From: Roseobacter sp. MH60115
GTDB lineage: Bacteria; Pseudomonadota; Alphaproteobacteria; Rhodobacterales; Rhodobacteraceae
Direction: 5' to 3'
Length of the DNA stretch: 64,000 bases
Assembly (NCBI RefSeq): GCF_015644665.1
Contig: NZ_JADOBQ010000002.1
Coordinates: 496,001-560,000, forward strand
Shown here: positions 26,385-36,263 of the stretch, in pieces
Layout: the number at the start of each line of letters is the position of its first letter
Numbering within the stretch: position 1 is the stretch's first letter
Program-made: the position numbers and the translations under genes
The notes under the pieces: generated by a model
Databases searched by the model: none
Seen by the model: only the letters and a program-made list of their open reading frames with translations
What the model was told of the DNA's origin: nothing

Positions 26385-27578
26385 ATGCTCATTCGGAACG
26401 CCACGGTTGCCACGCTTGCGCGATCCGACAGTTTCGGTCTTATCGAAGAGGCTGTGATTGCCCTGGACGGTGCGCAGATCGCGTGGGTGGGGCCGGAGGC
26501 TGAACTGCCGCAGACGTTCGGATATCTGGAGCCCTATGATGCTGGCGGACGATTGGTCACCCCGGCGCTGATCGATTGTCATACGCATGTGGTCTTTGGC
26601 GGCAACCGCGCGTCGGAATTCGAGCTGAGACTGAATGGTGCAAGCTATGAAGAGATTGCGCAGGCGGGCGGCGGGATCGTCTCCACCGTCGCGGCGACCC
26701 GTGGCGCCAGCGACGCGCAGCTGCTGGCTGATGCCCTGACCCGGGTGGATGCGCTGATGGCCGAGGGCGTCACCCTGATTGAGGTGAAATCCGGTTACGG
26801 GCTGGATCAGGAAACCGAGCTGAAAATGCTGCGTGTCGCGCGGGCGATTGCGGATAAACGCCCCATCGAGGTGCGCACCAGTTTTCTGGGTGCTCACGCT
26901 GTGCCAGCGGAGTACACCGGTGACCCGGACCGCTATCTGGAGAAACAGTGTCTGCCAGCGCTCAAGGCGGCCCATGCAGAAGGGCTGGTCGATGCGGTGG
27001 ACGGGTTTTGCGAGGGCATTGCCTTTAACACAGAGCAGATCGCGCGGGTTTTCGATGTGGCGCAAGACCTCGGTCTGCCGGTCAAACTGCATGCGGAACA
27101 GCTTTCCCAAAGTGGCGGCGCGCAACTGGCAGCCCGTGCTGGCGCACTCTCTGCCGACCATCTGGAGTGTGCAACCGATGCGGATGCTCAGGCATTGGGG
27201 CAGGCGGGTACGGTCGCCGTGTTGCTGCCGGGCGCGTTTTACACGCTCCGCGAAACACAACAGCCGCCCGTGCAGGCGTTTCGGGATCACGGCGTGGCCA
27301 TGGCGCTGGCCACGGATTGCAATCCGGGATCATCGCCGATGACCTCGCTGCTGCTCGCGATGAACATGGGCTGCACGCTGTTCCGCATGACCCCTTTGGA
27401 AGCCCTGCTGGGGGTTACGGCTCATGCCGCCCAGGCGCTCGGGGCGTCGGATCGCGGGCGGGTCGTAGCAGGCATGCGTGCGGATGTGTGCATCTGGGAC
27501 GTTCGGCACCCGGCGGAACTGGCCTATCGTATCGGTTTCAATCCGTTGCATGCGCGCTTTTTCAACGGTGCGCCATGA
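26385..27578 (+). CDS. hutI: Imidazolonepropionase
   Basis: Hydrolyses 4-imidazolone-5-propionate to N-formimino-L-glutamate, the third step of histidine degradation. The 397-residue protein shows the metal-binding [75 protein letters not shown] and [10 protein letters not shown]. The start ATG at 26385 gives [13 protein letters not shown], as in the family. It begins the plus-strand hut operon. hutH follows with an ATGA overlap. Confidence 0.96.
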   Translation: MLIRNATVATLARSDSFGLIEEAVIALDGAQIAWVGPEAELPQTFGYLEPYDAGGRLVTPALIDCHTHVVFGGNRASEFELRLNGASYEEIAQAGGGIVSTVAATRGASDAQLLADALTRVDALMAEGVTLIEVKSGYGLDQETELKMLRVARAIADKRPIEVRTSFLGAHAVPAEYTGDPDRYLEKQCLPALKAAHAEGLVDAVDGFCEGIAFNTEQIARVFDVAQDLGLPVKLHAEQLSQSGGAQLAARAGALSADHLECATDADAQALGQAGTVAVLLPGAFYTLRETQQPPVQAFRDHGVAMALATDCNPGSSPMTSLLLAMNMGCTLFRMTPLEALLGVTAHAAQALGASDRGRVVAGMRADVCIWDVRHPAELAYRIGFNPLHARFFNGAP

Positions 27579-29116
27579 CGGTGGTTTTGACGCCCGGCGC
27601 TGCAACCCTGGACGAGCTTCACCATATCTGGGCAAGCGGCGCTCCCGCTGTGCTCGCCCCCTCCGCTCATCCGCAGATCGAGGCGGCTGCCGCACTTGTG
27701 GCCAAGGCCGCAGCGGATGACGTCGCGATCTACGGGGTGAACACCGGCTTTGGCAAACTGGCCAGCGTCAAGATCGCGGCAGAGGACACGGCCAAGCTGC
27801 AACGCAACCTTATCCTGTCCCATTGCTGCGGCGTTGGTGATCCGCTGGATCTGGCGACAACGCGGCTGATGATGGTGCTCAAACTGCTGTCGCTTGGGCG
27901 CGGGGCATCCGGCATCGCGCTTGAAACCGCGGCCCTGATTGAACGGATGCTGGAGTGTGACGTTGTTCCGGTGATCCCGTCGCAAGGCTCCGTGGGGGCT
28001 TCGGGAGATCTGGCACCTTTGGCGCATATGGCCGCCACCATGATCGGCGAAGGGGAGGCGCATTTTGCCGGGGAGCGCATGTCTTCCCGGCAGGCTCTGG
28101 GCAAGGCAGGTCTCGCCCCGATCATCCTGGGTCCAAAAGAAGGTCTGGCGCTGATCAATGGCACGCAGTTTTCAACCGCCTGCGCACTGGTGGGCCTCTG
28201 GGGTGCGTGGCAGAACGCGGCCGCCTGCGTGGTCACGGCGGCGCTCTCCACCGATGCCATCATGGGATCCACGGCGCCGTTGCAGGACGCCATCCACACG
28301 TTGCGGGGGCATGCCGGTCAGATTGCCGTCGCGCGGGCGCAACGCGCGCTCATGACCGGATCGGAGATCCGTGAAAGCCACCGCGACGGCGACACCCGGG
28401 TGCAGGACCCCTATTGCATCCGCTGTCAGCCGCAGGTCACCGGGGCGGCGATGGACCTTCTGCATGCCGCCGGTCGCACGCTGGAGGTGGAGGCCAATGC
28501 GGTGACCGACAATCCACTGGTGCTGGTGGAACAGGGGTTGATTGTCTCCGGCGGGAATTTTCACGCCGAACCGGTGGGTTTTGCCGCAGACCAGATCGCG
28601 GTGGCCATATCGGAGATCGGCGCGATTGCGCAGCGGCGCGTGGCCTTGATGGTCGACCCGACGCTCTCCTTTGATCTGCCGCCGTTTCTGACACCCGATC
28701 CGGGGCTGAATTCCGGGTTGATGATCGCTGAGGTCACAACGGCTGCGCTGATGAGCGAGAACAAACATCTTGCCAACCCCTGCACCACCGACAGCACGCC
28801 GACGTCGGCCAATCAGGAAGACCACGTCAGTATGGCCGCACATGCGGCGCGACGCTTGGTGCGGATGAATGCCAACCTGAATGTCATCCTTGGGGTGGAG
28901 GCAATCTGTGCCGCACAGGGCATCGCCTTTCGCGCGCCACTCCAGACCAGCGACCCCTTGCGGCGTGTGATCAATGTGCTGCGCCGGGAGGTTCCGGAGA
29001 TCAGCGACGATTGCTACATGGCGCCGCTGATCGAGGCGGCGGCAGCGATGGTGGCGGGCGGCGCGCTGACCGGAGCGGTGGATCTGCCTGATTTCGTGAA
29101 AGGGCACGCGGAATGA
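27575..29116 (+). CDS. hutH: Histidine ammonia-lyase
   Basis: Deaminates L-histidine to trans-urocanate. The 513-residue protein has the MIO prosthetic-group triad Ala-Ser-Gly at residues 142-144 in [25 protein letters not shown] near residue 53, and QNRYSIRC-equivalent [33 protein letters not shown] and [15 protein letters not shown] follow. The start ATG at 27575 overlaps the hutI stop. A much longer in-frame extension inside hutI was discarded. hutG follows with an ATGA overlap. Confidence 0.97.
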   Translation: MTVVLTPGAATLDELHHIWASGAPAVLAPSAHPQIEAAAALVAKAAADDVAIYGVNTGFGKLASVKIAAEDTAKLQRNLILSHCCGVGDPLDLATTRLMMVLKLLSLGRGASGIALETAALIERMLECDVVPVIPSQGSVGASGDLAPLAHMAATMIGEGEAHFAGERMSSRQALGKAGLAPIILGPKEGLALINGTQFSTACALVGLWGAWQNAAACVVTAALSTDAIMGSTAPLQDAIHTLRGHAGQIAVARAQRALMTGSEIRESHRDGDTRVQDPYCIRCQPQVTGAAMDLLHAAGRTLEVEANAVTDNPLVLVEQGLIVSGGNFHAEPVGFAADQIAVAISEIGAIAQRRVALMVDPTLSFDLPPFLTPDPGLNSGLMIAEVTTAALMSENKHLANPCTTDSTPTSANQEDHVSMAAHAARRLVRMNANLNVILGVEAICAAQGIAFRAPLQTSDPLRRVINVLRREVPEISDDCYMAPLIEAAAAMVAGGALTGAVDLPDFVKGHAE

Positions 29117-29913
29117 CCCCCGTGACGGTCACCCGTGGCGATGCCCCGATCGTGCTGGGTCTTCCGCACGCCGGTACTGAGGTGCCGCCGGAGATTGCGC
29201 AGACGCTGAATAAAACCGGAAAGGCGCTGGCCGATACCGACTGGCACGTAGATGCGCTTTATAACGGGCTGCTGCCACAGGCGACGGTAGTGCGGGCGGC
29301 GTTTCACCGCTACGTGATCGATGCGAACCGCGATCCCGATGGCCACAGCCTCTATCCCGGACAGAATACAACAACGCTGGTGCCGCTGACAGATTTCGAC
29401 GGGCAGGGGATCTGGACGACGCCGCCAACGGACGCAGATGTGGCGGACCGGCGGGCCGCGTTTCACACCCCCTACCACGCGGTCCTGACGTCCGAGATTG
29501 CACGTCTGCGTCAGAAACACGGCGCGGTGATCCTGTTCGACTGCCATTCGATCCGCTCACGCATTCCTTTTCTCTTTGACGGCGTGCTGCCCGATTTCAA
29601 CATCGGGACGGACGATGGCAAGACCTGCGCCCCGCAGATCGCCCAGGCTGTCCAGGACATCTGCTGCGCGGCTCCCGGCTACAGCACCGTCGTCAACGGT
29701 CGGTTCAAGGGCGGCTGGACCACGCGGCACTATGGGCGCCCGGCGGAGGGCGTGCATGCGATCCAGATGGAACTGGCGCAGTCCACCTATCTGACCGACG
29801 AAGCGGCACCCTGGACGGTCGACCCTGCCAAGACTGCCCGATTGCGGCACCACCTTACTCATATTCTGGCCATGCTGACGGCCCTTGTCCCAACCCTTGG
29901 AGGTTCCCGATGA
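29113..29913 (+). CDS. hutG: N-formylglutamate deformylase
   Basis: Hydrolyses N-formyl-L-glutamate to glutamate and formate, completing the HutF-HutG route. The 266-residue protein has [59 protein letters not shown] and [18 protein letters not shown], matching the HutG subfamily and unlike the paralogue at 8701. It overlaps hutH by 4 bp at its start and hutU by 4 bp at its end. Confidence 0.94.
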   Translation: MTPVTVTRGDAPIVLGLPHAGTEVPPEIAQTLNKTGKALADTDWHVDALYNGLLPQATVVRAAFHRYVIDANRDPDGHSLYPGQNTTTLVPLTDFDGQGIWTTPPTDADVADRRAAFHTPYHAVLTSEIARLRQKHGAVILFDCHSIRSRIPFLFDGVLPDFNIGTDDGKTCAPQIAQAVQDICCAAPGYSTVVNGRFKGGWTTRHYGRPAEGVHAIQMELAQSTYLTDEAAPWTVDPAKTARLRHHLTHILAMLTALVPTLGGSR

Positions 29914-31580
29914 ATTCCTCGCGTCACAACATCCGCGACGTCTTTCCCCCCACCGGGCCGGAGATCACCGCCAAAAGCTGGCTCACCGAGGCGCCGATGC
30001 GGATGCTGATGAACAACCTGCATCCGGATGTGGCCGAGAACCCGCATGAACTGGTGGTTTATGGCGGGATCGGGCGCGCGGCGCGCACTTGGGAGGACTT
30101 TGACAGCATCGTCGCCAGCCTCAAAGACCTCGACGAGGATCAGACGCTGCTGGTGCAATCGGGCAAGCCGGTCGGCGTTTTCCGCACCCACAAGGATGCG
30201 CCGCGGGTGTTGATCGCCAATTCCAATCTGGTGCCGAACTGGGCCACCTGGGACCATTTCAATGATCTCGATAAGTGCGGGCTGGCGATGTATGGCCAGA
30301 TGACGGCCGGATCGTGGATCTACATTGGCACGCAGGGCATCGTGCAGGGCACCTATGAGACCTTCATGGAGGCGGGGCGCCGGCACTATGATGGCAATCT
30401 GACGGGCCGTTGGATTCTGACGGGCGGTTTGGGCGGGATGGGCGGGGCGCAGCCGCTGGCGGCGGTCATGGCGGGCGCTTGCTGTCTCGCCGTGGAATGT
30501 GACGAGACCCGCGCCGATTTCCGGCTGCGCACGCGGTACGTGGATGAAAAGACCTCGTCGCTGGACGACGCGCTGGGGATGATCGACCGCTGGACCAAGG
30601 CGGGCGCGGCGAAATCCGTGGCGCTGATCGGCAACGCGGCGGATGTCTTCCCTGAACTGGCAAGGCGCGGTGTGCATCCCGATATCGTAACCGATCAGAC
30701 CAGCGCCCATGACCCAATCCACGGTTATCTGCCGCAGGGGTGGAGCGTGGCCGAATGGCGCGCCAAGCAGGAGAGCGATCCCAAAGCGGTCGAGAAAGCT
30801 GCGCGCGCCTCCATGAAAATCCATGTAGCGGCCATGGTCGATTTCTGGAACGCGGGCGTGCCGACGCTGGATTACGGCAACAACATCCGGCAGGTGGCGC
30901 TGGAGGAGGGGTTGGAGAATGCCTTTGCCTTTCCCGGGTTCGTGCCCGCCTATATCCGTCCGCTCTTTTGCCGAGGCGTGGGGCCGTTCCGCTGGTGCGC
31001 GCTTTCGGGTGATCCGGAGGATATCTACAAGACCGACGCCAAGGTGAAGGAATTGATCGACGATCCGCATCTGCACAACTGGCTCGATATGGCGCGGGAC
31101 CGGATCGCGTTTCAGGGGCTGCCCGCGCGCATCTGCTGGGTCGGGCTGGGGCAGCGGCACAAGCTGGGGCTGGCCTTCAACGCGATGGTCCGCAGCGGTG
31201 AGCTGTCCGCCCCGGTGGTGATCGGGCGCGACCATCTCGACAGTGGTTCCGTTGCCTCGCCCAACCGCGAAACCGAAGCGATGAAAGACGGCTCTGACGC
31301 GGTCTCCGACTGGCCTCTGCTCAACGCGATGCTGAACGTGGCAAGTGGTGCGACGTGGGTGTCGCTGCACCACGGCGGTGGGGTCGGTATGGGGTTTTCG
31401 CAGCATTCCGGCATGGTGATCTGCTGTGACGGCACCGAAGACGCCGACCGGCGACTGGCCAATGTGCTTTGGAACGATCCGGCCACCGGGGTGATGCGCC
31501 ACGCGGATGCAGGATATGAGATTGCACTGGACTGCGCCCGCGAACAGGGGTTGAATTTGCCGGGGATATTCCGGGAGTAG
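29910..31580 (+). CDS. hutU: Urocanate hydratase
   Basis: NAD-dependent addition of water to urocanate giving 4-imidazolone-5-propionate. The 556-residue protein has the family length and marks: [109 protein letters not shown] and the urocanase signature near [21 protein letters not shown]. The order I-H-G-U is unusual relative to the common HutU-HutH pairing but each step is covered. A Rieske oxygenase gene begins 4 bp later. Confidence 0.97.
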   Translation: MNSSRHNIRDVFPPTGPEITAKSWLTEAPMRMLMNNLHPDVAENPHELVVYGGIGRAARTWEDFDSIVASLKDLDEDQTLLVQSGKPVGVFRTHKDAPRVLIANSNLVPNWATWDHFNDLDKCGLAMYGQMTAGSWIYIGTQGIVQGTYETFMEAGRRHYDGNLTGRWILTGGLGGMGGAQPLAAVMAGACCLAVECDETRADFRLRTRYVDEKTSSLDDALGMIDRWTKAGAAKSVALIGNAADVFPELARRGVHPDIVTDQTSAHDPIHGYLPQGWSVAEWRAKQESDPKAVEKAARASMKIHVAAMVDFWNAGVPTLDYGNNIRQVALEEGLENAFAFPGFVPAYIRPLFCRGVGPFRWCALSGDPEDIYKTDAKVKELIDDPHLHNWLDMARDRIAFQGLPARICWVGLGQRHKLGLAFNAMVRSGELSAPVVIGRDHLDSGSVASPNRETEAMKDGSDAVSDWPLLNAMLNVASGATWVSLHHGGGVGMGFSQHSGMVICCDGTEDADRRLANVLWNDPATGVMRHADAGYEIALDCAREQGLNLPGIFRE

Positions 31581-31584
31581 GCAG

Positions 31585-32625
31585 ATGTTTCTGAAGAACG
31601 CGTGGTATGTGGCCGCCTGGGATCACGAGGTGACGCGTGCCTTGCAGCAGATCACCGTTCTGGGGGAAAATATCTGCGTCTTCCGGTCCGAAAGCGGCGA
31701 GTTGGTGGGCCTTGAAGACGCCTGCCCGCACCGCAAACTGCCGCTCTCCAAGGGGCGGATCAAGGGCGACACCGTGGAATGCGGGTACCACGGGCTGACC
31801 TTCGATTGCGCGGGCCATTGCGTCTGGGCGCCGGGCGGCGGGCGCATTCCGTCGGAGGCCCGGGTGCATGCTTATCCGCTGCAGGAGAAATACGGTCTGG
31901 TCTGGATCTGGATGGGCAATCCGGCGCTGGCAGACCCTTCCGAGATTTTCGAGATCGACCATTATGAAGATCCGGCCTGGGGTATCAATCGCGGGGCGGC
32001 GATGGAGCTTGATTGCAACTACCTGCTGATGTGCGACAACCTGCTGGATCCGACGCATGTGGCTTGGGTACACGCGAGCAGCTTTGGCCAGAGTGCGACC
32101 CGGGATGCACCGCTGCGGGTCACCAAGACCGATGACGGCGTGATCGTGCACCGCTGGATGATGGACGTGGAGCCCGCGCCGTTTTACAAGAAAGTCATCG
32201 GCTTTGAGGGCAATTGCGACCGGTTGCAGCACTATGAGGTCCGCTATCCGTCCCACGCGCTGATCAAGGCGATCTTTACCCCTGCGGGCACCGGCGGGCC
32301 GGAGGGCGGGCTGCATGACGATGTCTTCATCATGGACAGCTACAATTTCATGACACCGACGACGGAAAGCACGACCCGCTACTACTGGTTCCAGTTGCGC
32401 AACATCCGGCCCGACGACGCGGCACTGTCCCGGATGATGAGCGAGGACGTTCAGCATGCCTTTGAAGAGGACCGCGCTATTCTGAACGCGGTGCAAAAGG
32501 GCATGGCAAACAAACGCACGCCGCATATCGATCTGCCCATCGATGGCGGGCAGTTGCGATTCCGGCGCCAGCTTCAGGCGATGATCAACGAGGAACGCGC
32601 GGTGGATGCCCAGATGGCGGAGTGA
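31585..32625 (+). CDS. Rieske-type oxygenase, VanA-like, last gene of the hut operon
   Basis: Aromatic-ring-hydroxylase-type oxygenase subunit of 346 residues. The Rieske [2Fe-2S] ligands are Cys47 and His49 (ACPHRKLPL) and Cys66 and His69 (CGYHG). The mononuclear iron site is DNLLDPTHVAWVH with His158, His163 and the bridging Asp151/Asp155 region. The size and MFLKNAWYVAAW opening match vanillate O-demethylase VanA and related N-/O-demethylases. It starts 4 bp after hutU, so it is almost certainly co-transcribed with histidine degradation. No ferredoxin reductase (VanB-like) is adjacent. A methylated imidazole or histidine derivative is a possible substrate (inference). Confidence 0.88.
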   Translation: MFLKNAWYVAAWDHEVTRALQQITVLGENICVFRSESGELVGLEDACPHRKLPLSKGRIKGDTVECGYHGLTFDCAGHCVWAPGGGRIPSEARVHAYPLQEKYGLVWIWMGNPALADPSEIFEIDHYEDPAWGINRGAAMELDCNYLLMCDNLLDPTHVAWVHASSFGQSATRDAPLRVTKTDDGVIVHRWMMDVEPAPFYKKVIGFEGNCDRLQHYEVRYPSHALIKAIFTPAGTGGPEGGLHDDVFIMDSYNFMTPTTESTTRYYWFQLRNIRPDDAALSRMMSEDVQHAFEEDRAILNAVQKGMANKRTPHIDLPIDGGQLRFRRQLQAMINEERAVDAQMAE

Positions 32626-32633
32626 TCCGCTGG

Positions 32634-34229
32634 TCAGAACCCCACGGCGGCCCCGTCCTTGCGGGGGTCGGACCCCGCGACATATCCGCGTCCGGGTAGC
32701 CGGTGGATCAGTTGCGCGCCGCCGAAGCCAAAGGCGTTGTCCGGCGCTTCGAGCGTGATCTGATGCCCCATCGCGCGCAACGCCTCCACGGTCGCTTCGG
32801 GCATCGCGGTCTCGCAGGCAACCCCGAGCCCATCGGTGACCCGCCAGCGCGGGGCATCCACCGCCATCTGCGGGTCCTGTCCAAAAAGCTGGGTGCGCAG
32901 TACCATTTGCACATGCCCCTGCGCCTGCATCGGCCCACCCATGACGCCGAAACTCATCTTTGGCCCGTCCGGTCCCATCAGGAACCCCGGAATGATGGTG
33001 TGAAAGGGGCGTTTATTCGGGCCGACATGGTTCTGATGCGCAGGATCGAGGCTGAACCCCGCCCCGCGGTTTTGCAGCGCAATGCCAGTGCCGGGCACGA
33101 CGACCCCTGACCCGAAGCCCGCGTAATTGGACTGGATGAAGGAAACCATCATGCCCGAGGCATCTGCTGCCGTCAGATAGACGGTGCCGCCCTGCTTGGG
33201 CGCGCCCGCTCTGAAGTCGGTCGCGCGGGCCAGGTCGATCTCACGCGACCGTGCCGCAAGATATTCGTCATCCAGCAGATCATCGACTGTGATGGATTGC
33301 ATGTGATCGAGATCGGCGACATAGCTTTCCGCATCGCGCAGGGCGAGCTTCATCGCTTCGATCTGCAGATGCAGGGCCCGCGGGTCATCGGCCTGCATCT
33401 CGCGGATCTCCGTGTTGCCGAGAATACCTAAGCCCATCAGGGCGGCGATGCCCTGCCCGTTGGGTGGGATTTCATGTAAGATATTGTCGTCAAAAGATTT
33501 CACGATTGTGCCGCACCAGTCCACCGTGTGATTGGCCATGTCCGCGCGGGTCAGAACAGCATCATGTTGGCGGGCGAAATCCGCGATTTCAGCGGCGATC
33601 CCGCCTTCGTAGAACGCTTTACCTTTGGTCTCTGCGATCAGCTGGAGGGTGCGCGCATGACCGGGGCTGGCGAAGTACTCCCCGGCCCGTGGGGCCCGCC
33701 CGCCGGGCATGAAGGTCTCGGCAAAGCCGGGCTGATCCCCCAGTTCATCTGCTGCCCGTCGCCAGAGGGCCGCGATGACCGGGGAGACCGGAAATCCATC
33801 TTCAGCGTAGCCGACGGCAGGTTCAAAGAGCTTTTCGAAAGGCAGCTTGCCGAACCGATCAGACAGCTCGACCCAGGCGGAGACGGCACCGGGCACGGTG
33901 ACGCTCTCCCAGCCCCGAAAAGGCATTTTCTTGCGCCCTGCGAAACGCTCCGCTGTCCATCCTGCGGGTGAGCGGCCCGATGCATTCAGACCGTGCAACT
34001 GCGCCCCGTCCCAGAGAATTGCAAAGGCATCCGATCCGATCCCGTTTCCGGTGGGCTCCACGACGGTCAGCGCAATGGCCGCTGCCAGGGCCGCGTCAAC
34101 CGCATTGCCGCCCTGCGCCAGCATGCGGAGGCCTGCCTGAGCCGCCAGCGGGTGCGACGTGGCCACGATGTTATCTGCGGCGACAGCCGAACGGCGGGAA
34201 GGGTAGGGGTGCGTCGCGCGGAGTTTCAT
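32634..34229 (-). CDS. Gamma-glutamyltransferase-family protein
   Basis: Ntn-hydrolase of 531 residues. The N-terminal part has VATSHPLAAQAGLRMLAQGGNAVDAALAAAIALTVVEPTGNGIGSDAF. The small subunit should begin at the Thr in KQGGTVYLTAADASGMMVSFIQS, followed by GFGSGVVVPGTGIALQNRGAGFSLD. No signal peptide is visible, so it is probably cytoplasmic, unlike classical Ggt. Members include gamma-glutamyltransferases and cephalosporin-acylase-like enzymes, so the precise reaction is open. The start at 34229 has AGAGG 6 bp upstream. It is convergent with the hut operon and stands alone. Confidence 0.86.
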   Translation of the reverse strand: MKLRATHPYPSRRSAVAADNIVATSHPLAAQAGLRMLAQGGNAVDAALAAAIALTVVEPTGNGIGSDAFAILWDGAQLHGLNASGRSPAGWTAERFAGRKKMPFRGWESVTVPGAVSAWVELSDRFGKLPFEKLFEPAVGYAEDGFPVSPVIAALWRRAADELGDQPGFAETFMPGGRAPRAGEYFASPGHARTLQLIAETKGKAFYEGGIAAEIADFARQHDAVLTRADMANHTVDWCGTIVKSFDDNILHEIPPNGQGIAALMGLGILGNTEIREMQADDPRALHLQIEAMKLALRDAESYVADLDHMQSITVDDLLDDEYLAARSREIDLARATDFRAGAPKQGGTVYLTAADASGMMVSFIQSNYAGFGSGVVVPGTGIALQNRGAGFSLDPAHQNHVGPNKRPFHTIIPGFLMGPDGPKMSFGVMGGPMQAQGHVQMVLRTQLFGQDPQMAVDAPRWRVTDGLGVACETAMPEATVEALRAMGHQITLEAPDNAFGFGGAQLIHRLPGRGYVAGSDPRKDGAAVGF

Positions 34230-34392
34230 GGCAGACCTCTGAGGCAAAAGGGATGATGCCGCAGCCGTTTGGGAACGACTGCGGCTTTGCCATGATCTGG
34301 TCCATTGCGCGCGGCAAGGTCAACCCACACCGCGTCGCGATTTATTAAAGAAAGTGCACTGCTGACGCAGTGACCTGCGCGCCCGGACGGGT

Positions 34393-35469
34393 TCAGCCGA
34401 CCTTGAAGCCCCAAAAGGCGGTGTCATCGGCTTTGAAATAGCCATCGAATCCGCGCAGTTGACCTTGCACCTCGACCGTGTCGCCCGCGGCGAGCAGCGC
34501 CATGCTCTGCACCGTCAGGGTTGTCTGTTCCGACACATGCGGTCCTGTGACCTCGCCCAAAGACCCGGTGATGACATCTGTCCCATTCAACAGCAACCGC
34601 GCGCGCATCCGCGACTGGGCCGACGCATTCTGCTTGAACGTCAGGGAGGCGCCAAAGAAATAGCTGCCTGCCACCGGGGCCACGAATTGATTTGTCCCGG
34701 CATTCAGCGCTGCCTGATCATTGAATTCCGCACTGTTGATCGCAAGGGTCGTCCAGACATCTGCAGCCGTATAGTTGTCGAAGTTTGTCGTTGCCTTGAA
34801 CCGAGGCAGGTTCGGTTGCTCCACCACGCCGGTCCCGGCATCCACGATCAGGCCGTCGCGGAAATCGACCCCATTGGCGGATGTGGCCAATCGCAGATTG
34901 TCGCTGCCAAAAAGCCCAAAGAGGCCGCGTGTGCCAAAATCCTGCTGGAAGACGAAACCGGCGTCGCCGCCTGTTGTCTCCTTGTTCAGCGTGGAGATCA
35001 TGTTGCCGTCGCCGCCGTCGGCTTGGTAAAGCCCGGTCCACAGTGCCGCGTTCAGCTTGGCGGAGAACGGCGCCGTGGGCAGGGCGACCATGCCGATCCC
35101 GAAGGCTTCGATTTCCTGCAGTTCGTCGCTGTCCAGATCAATCCAATCCGTCCCGTCATAGACCACCATCGTCTCGCGACCCGTGACATAGGCGCGCCAG
35201 CCAGCCTTGGGTTGAAAGTACTGCCACAGACCGTTCTCGAACAGGGCAAGCTCACCATCATGCCCCGACCACGCTGCCGTCGCCGCATCACCCACGATGT
35301 GGCGGTCGCCTTCGGCAGGTGTGGCAGGGGGCGCAGGCTGATCGTCGCTCAGGACGCCCAGCTGGGTCAGCACATCCAGAATGCGCAGGGCTTCGTTGTG
35401 AGTGACGTGCTTCTGAGCCTGACTGGGCTGGATGAAGGGCAAAGACAGGCAGCTGGAGGTATCGGCCAT
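34393..35469 (-). CDS. DUF2793 protein with C-terminal C1q/TNF-like domain
   Basis: The 358-residue protein begins with the DUF2793 signature: SLPFIQPSQAQKHVTHNEALRILDVLTQLGV, then GDRHIVGDAATAAWSGHDGELALFENGLWQYFQPKAGW and ETMVVYDGTDW. The middle (about 125-250) is a low-identity Asn/Asp/Gly-rich beta region. Residues about 250-358 (GTNQFVAPVAGSYFFGASLTF to AFWGFKVG) look like a C1q/TNF jelly-roll. DUF2793 is common in Rhodobacteraceae and in phage- or gene-transfer-agent-like contexts. No phage genes are next to it. A surface or tail-fibre-like role is a guess. The start could be the ATG at 35481 instead. Confidence 0.72.
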   Translation of the reverse strand: MADTSSCLSLPFIQPSQAQKHVTHNEALRILDVLTQLGVLSDDQPAPPATPAEGDRHIVGDAATAAWSGHDGELALFENGLWQYFQPKAGWRAYVTGRETMVVYDGTDWIDLDSDELQEIEAFGIGMVALPTAPFSAKLNAALWTGLYQADGGDGNMISTLNKETTGGDAGFVFQQDFGTRGLFGLFGSDNLRLATSANGVDFRDGLIVDAGTGVVEQPNLPRFKATTNFDNYTAADVWTTLAINSAEFNDQAALNAGTNQFVAPVAGSYFFGASLTFKQNASAQSRMRARLLLNGTDVITGSLGEVTGPHVSEQTTLTVQSMALLAAGDTVEVQGQLRGFDGYFKADDTAFWGFKVG

Positions 35470-35741
35470 TGGAATTCCCATGAGAAGATTCTGATCGGGC
35501 CGAGGGTGTGCCAAATGTCTTGCGGCGGCCTTAAACCACCGTGCGCAAGGGTAAGGTCCGCCCCGGTCCGGCATCCTGTCGACGATCGCGCGGCCAATCG
35601 GCAGAATTCCGGATGCCGTCTTTAGCCATCCGCAATTTGCTGATATAACGCATGGTGGTCACCTGTGGGTGGTCCTCGCTGCTGCCATTCGGGTCAGATT
35701 GACCAGGGCATCAGCACAAGAATTACAATGGAAAAGTTTTA

Positions 35742-36263
35742 ATGATGACACTTATACGTTCTCTCATGGCGCTTGTCGTGCTGGCCTGTTTTGCTGGGGC
35801 CGCCGGGGCGCAGACACAGGTTCCACAAAACTGCGACGTCACAACGGCGTCTGATCCCGACCGCCAGGTGCTCACATGCGCTTTCGGTATCGTGATCGAA
35901 CTGGAAGCGGCGGCGCAGATGGGGTTTTCAGATCCGTCGTCCGATAGCGCACCCGAGATCATTGACCTTGAGGGCGGTGCGGCGTTGATCGAGGTCGAAC
36001 CGGGCACCGCCCGTCCACAGATCCGAACACCCCATGCCATCGCGGCGGTCCGAGGGACCGTTTATGTGGTCGATGTCACGCCAGAGAAAACATCCGTTTT
36101 CGTGGTCCAAGGCGAGGTTTCGGTGGCGCAACTGGACGCAGGCGGTGACCCGCTCCTGCTGACGGCAGGGGATGGTGTGGATGTGGGCCCGGGGCTGACG
36201 CCCGAGGTTCAGCGCTGGGCTGATGAGCGTGCAGAGGCACTACTGGCTCGTTTCGCGCGATGA
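35742..36263 (+). CDS. FecR-domain periplasmic protein
   Basis: The 173-residue product has an N-terminal signal sequence (LIRSLMALVVLACFAGAAGAQ) and a FecR-like region with IRTPHAIAAVRGTVYVVDVTPEKTSVFVVQGEVSV. That region matches the core FecR motif (TPxAxVAVRGTxF followed by a V-x-G-x-V repeat). It overlaps the CHASE2-cyclase gene by 4 bp. FecR-CHASE2-cyclase pairs are recurrent, which suggests the secreted protein senses or modulates the CHASE2 sensor. The function is otherwise unknown. The start could also be the next codon (second Met). Confidence 0.78.
   Translation: MMTLIRSLMALVVLACFAGAAGAQTQVPQNCDVTTASDPDRQVLTCAFGIVIELEAAAQMGFSDPSSDSAPEIIDLEGGAALIEVEPGTARPQIRTPHAIAAVRGTVYVVDVTPEKTSVFVVQGEVSVAQLDAGGDPLLLTAGDGVDVGPGLTPEVQRWADERAEALLARFAR

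Noticed and set aside
26307-27290. A 1-kb N-terminal extension of hutF
   Set aside because: The extension lies antisense to hutI and has no amidohydrolase similarity. The family start is at 26306.
34393-35469. Prophage or gene transfer agent remnant
   Set aside because: Only one phage-associated domain is present, with no capsid, terminase, portal or integrase gene nearby.
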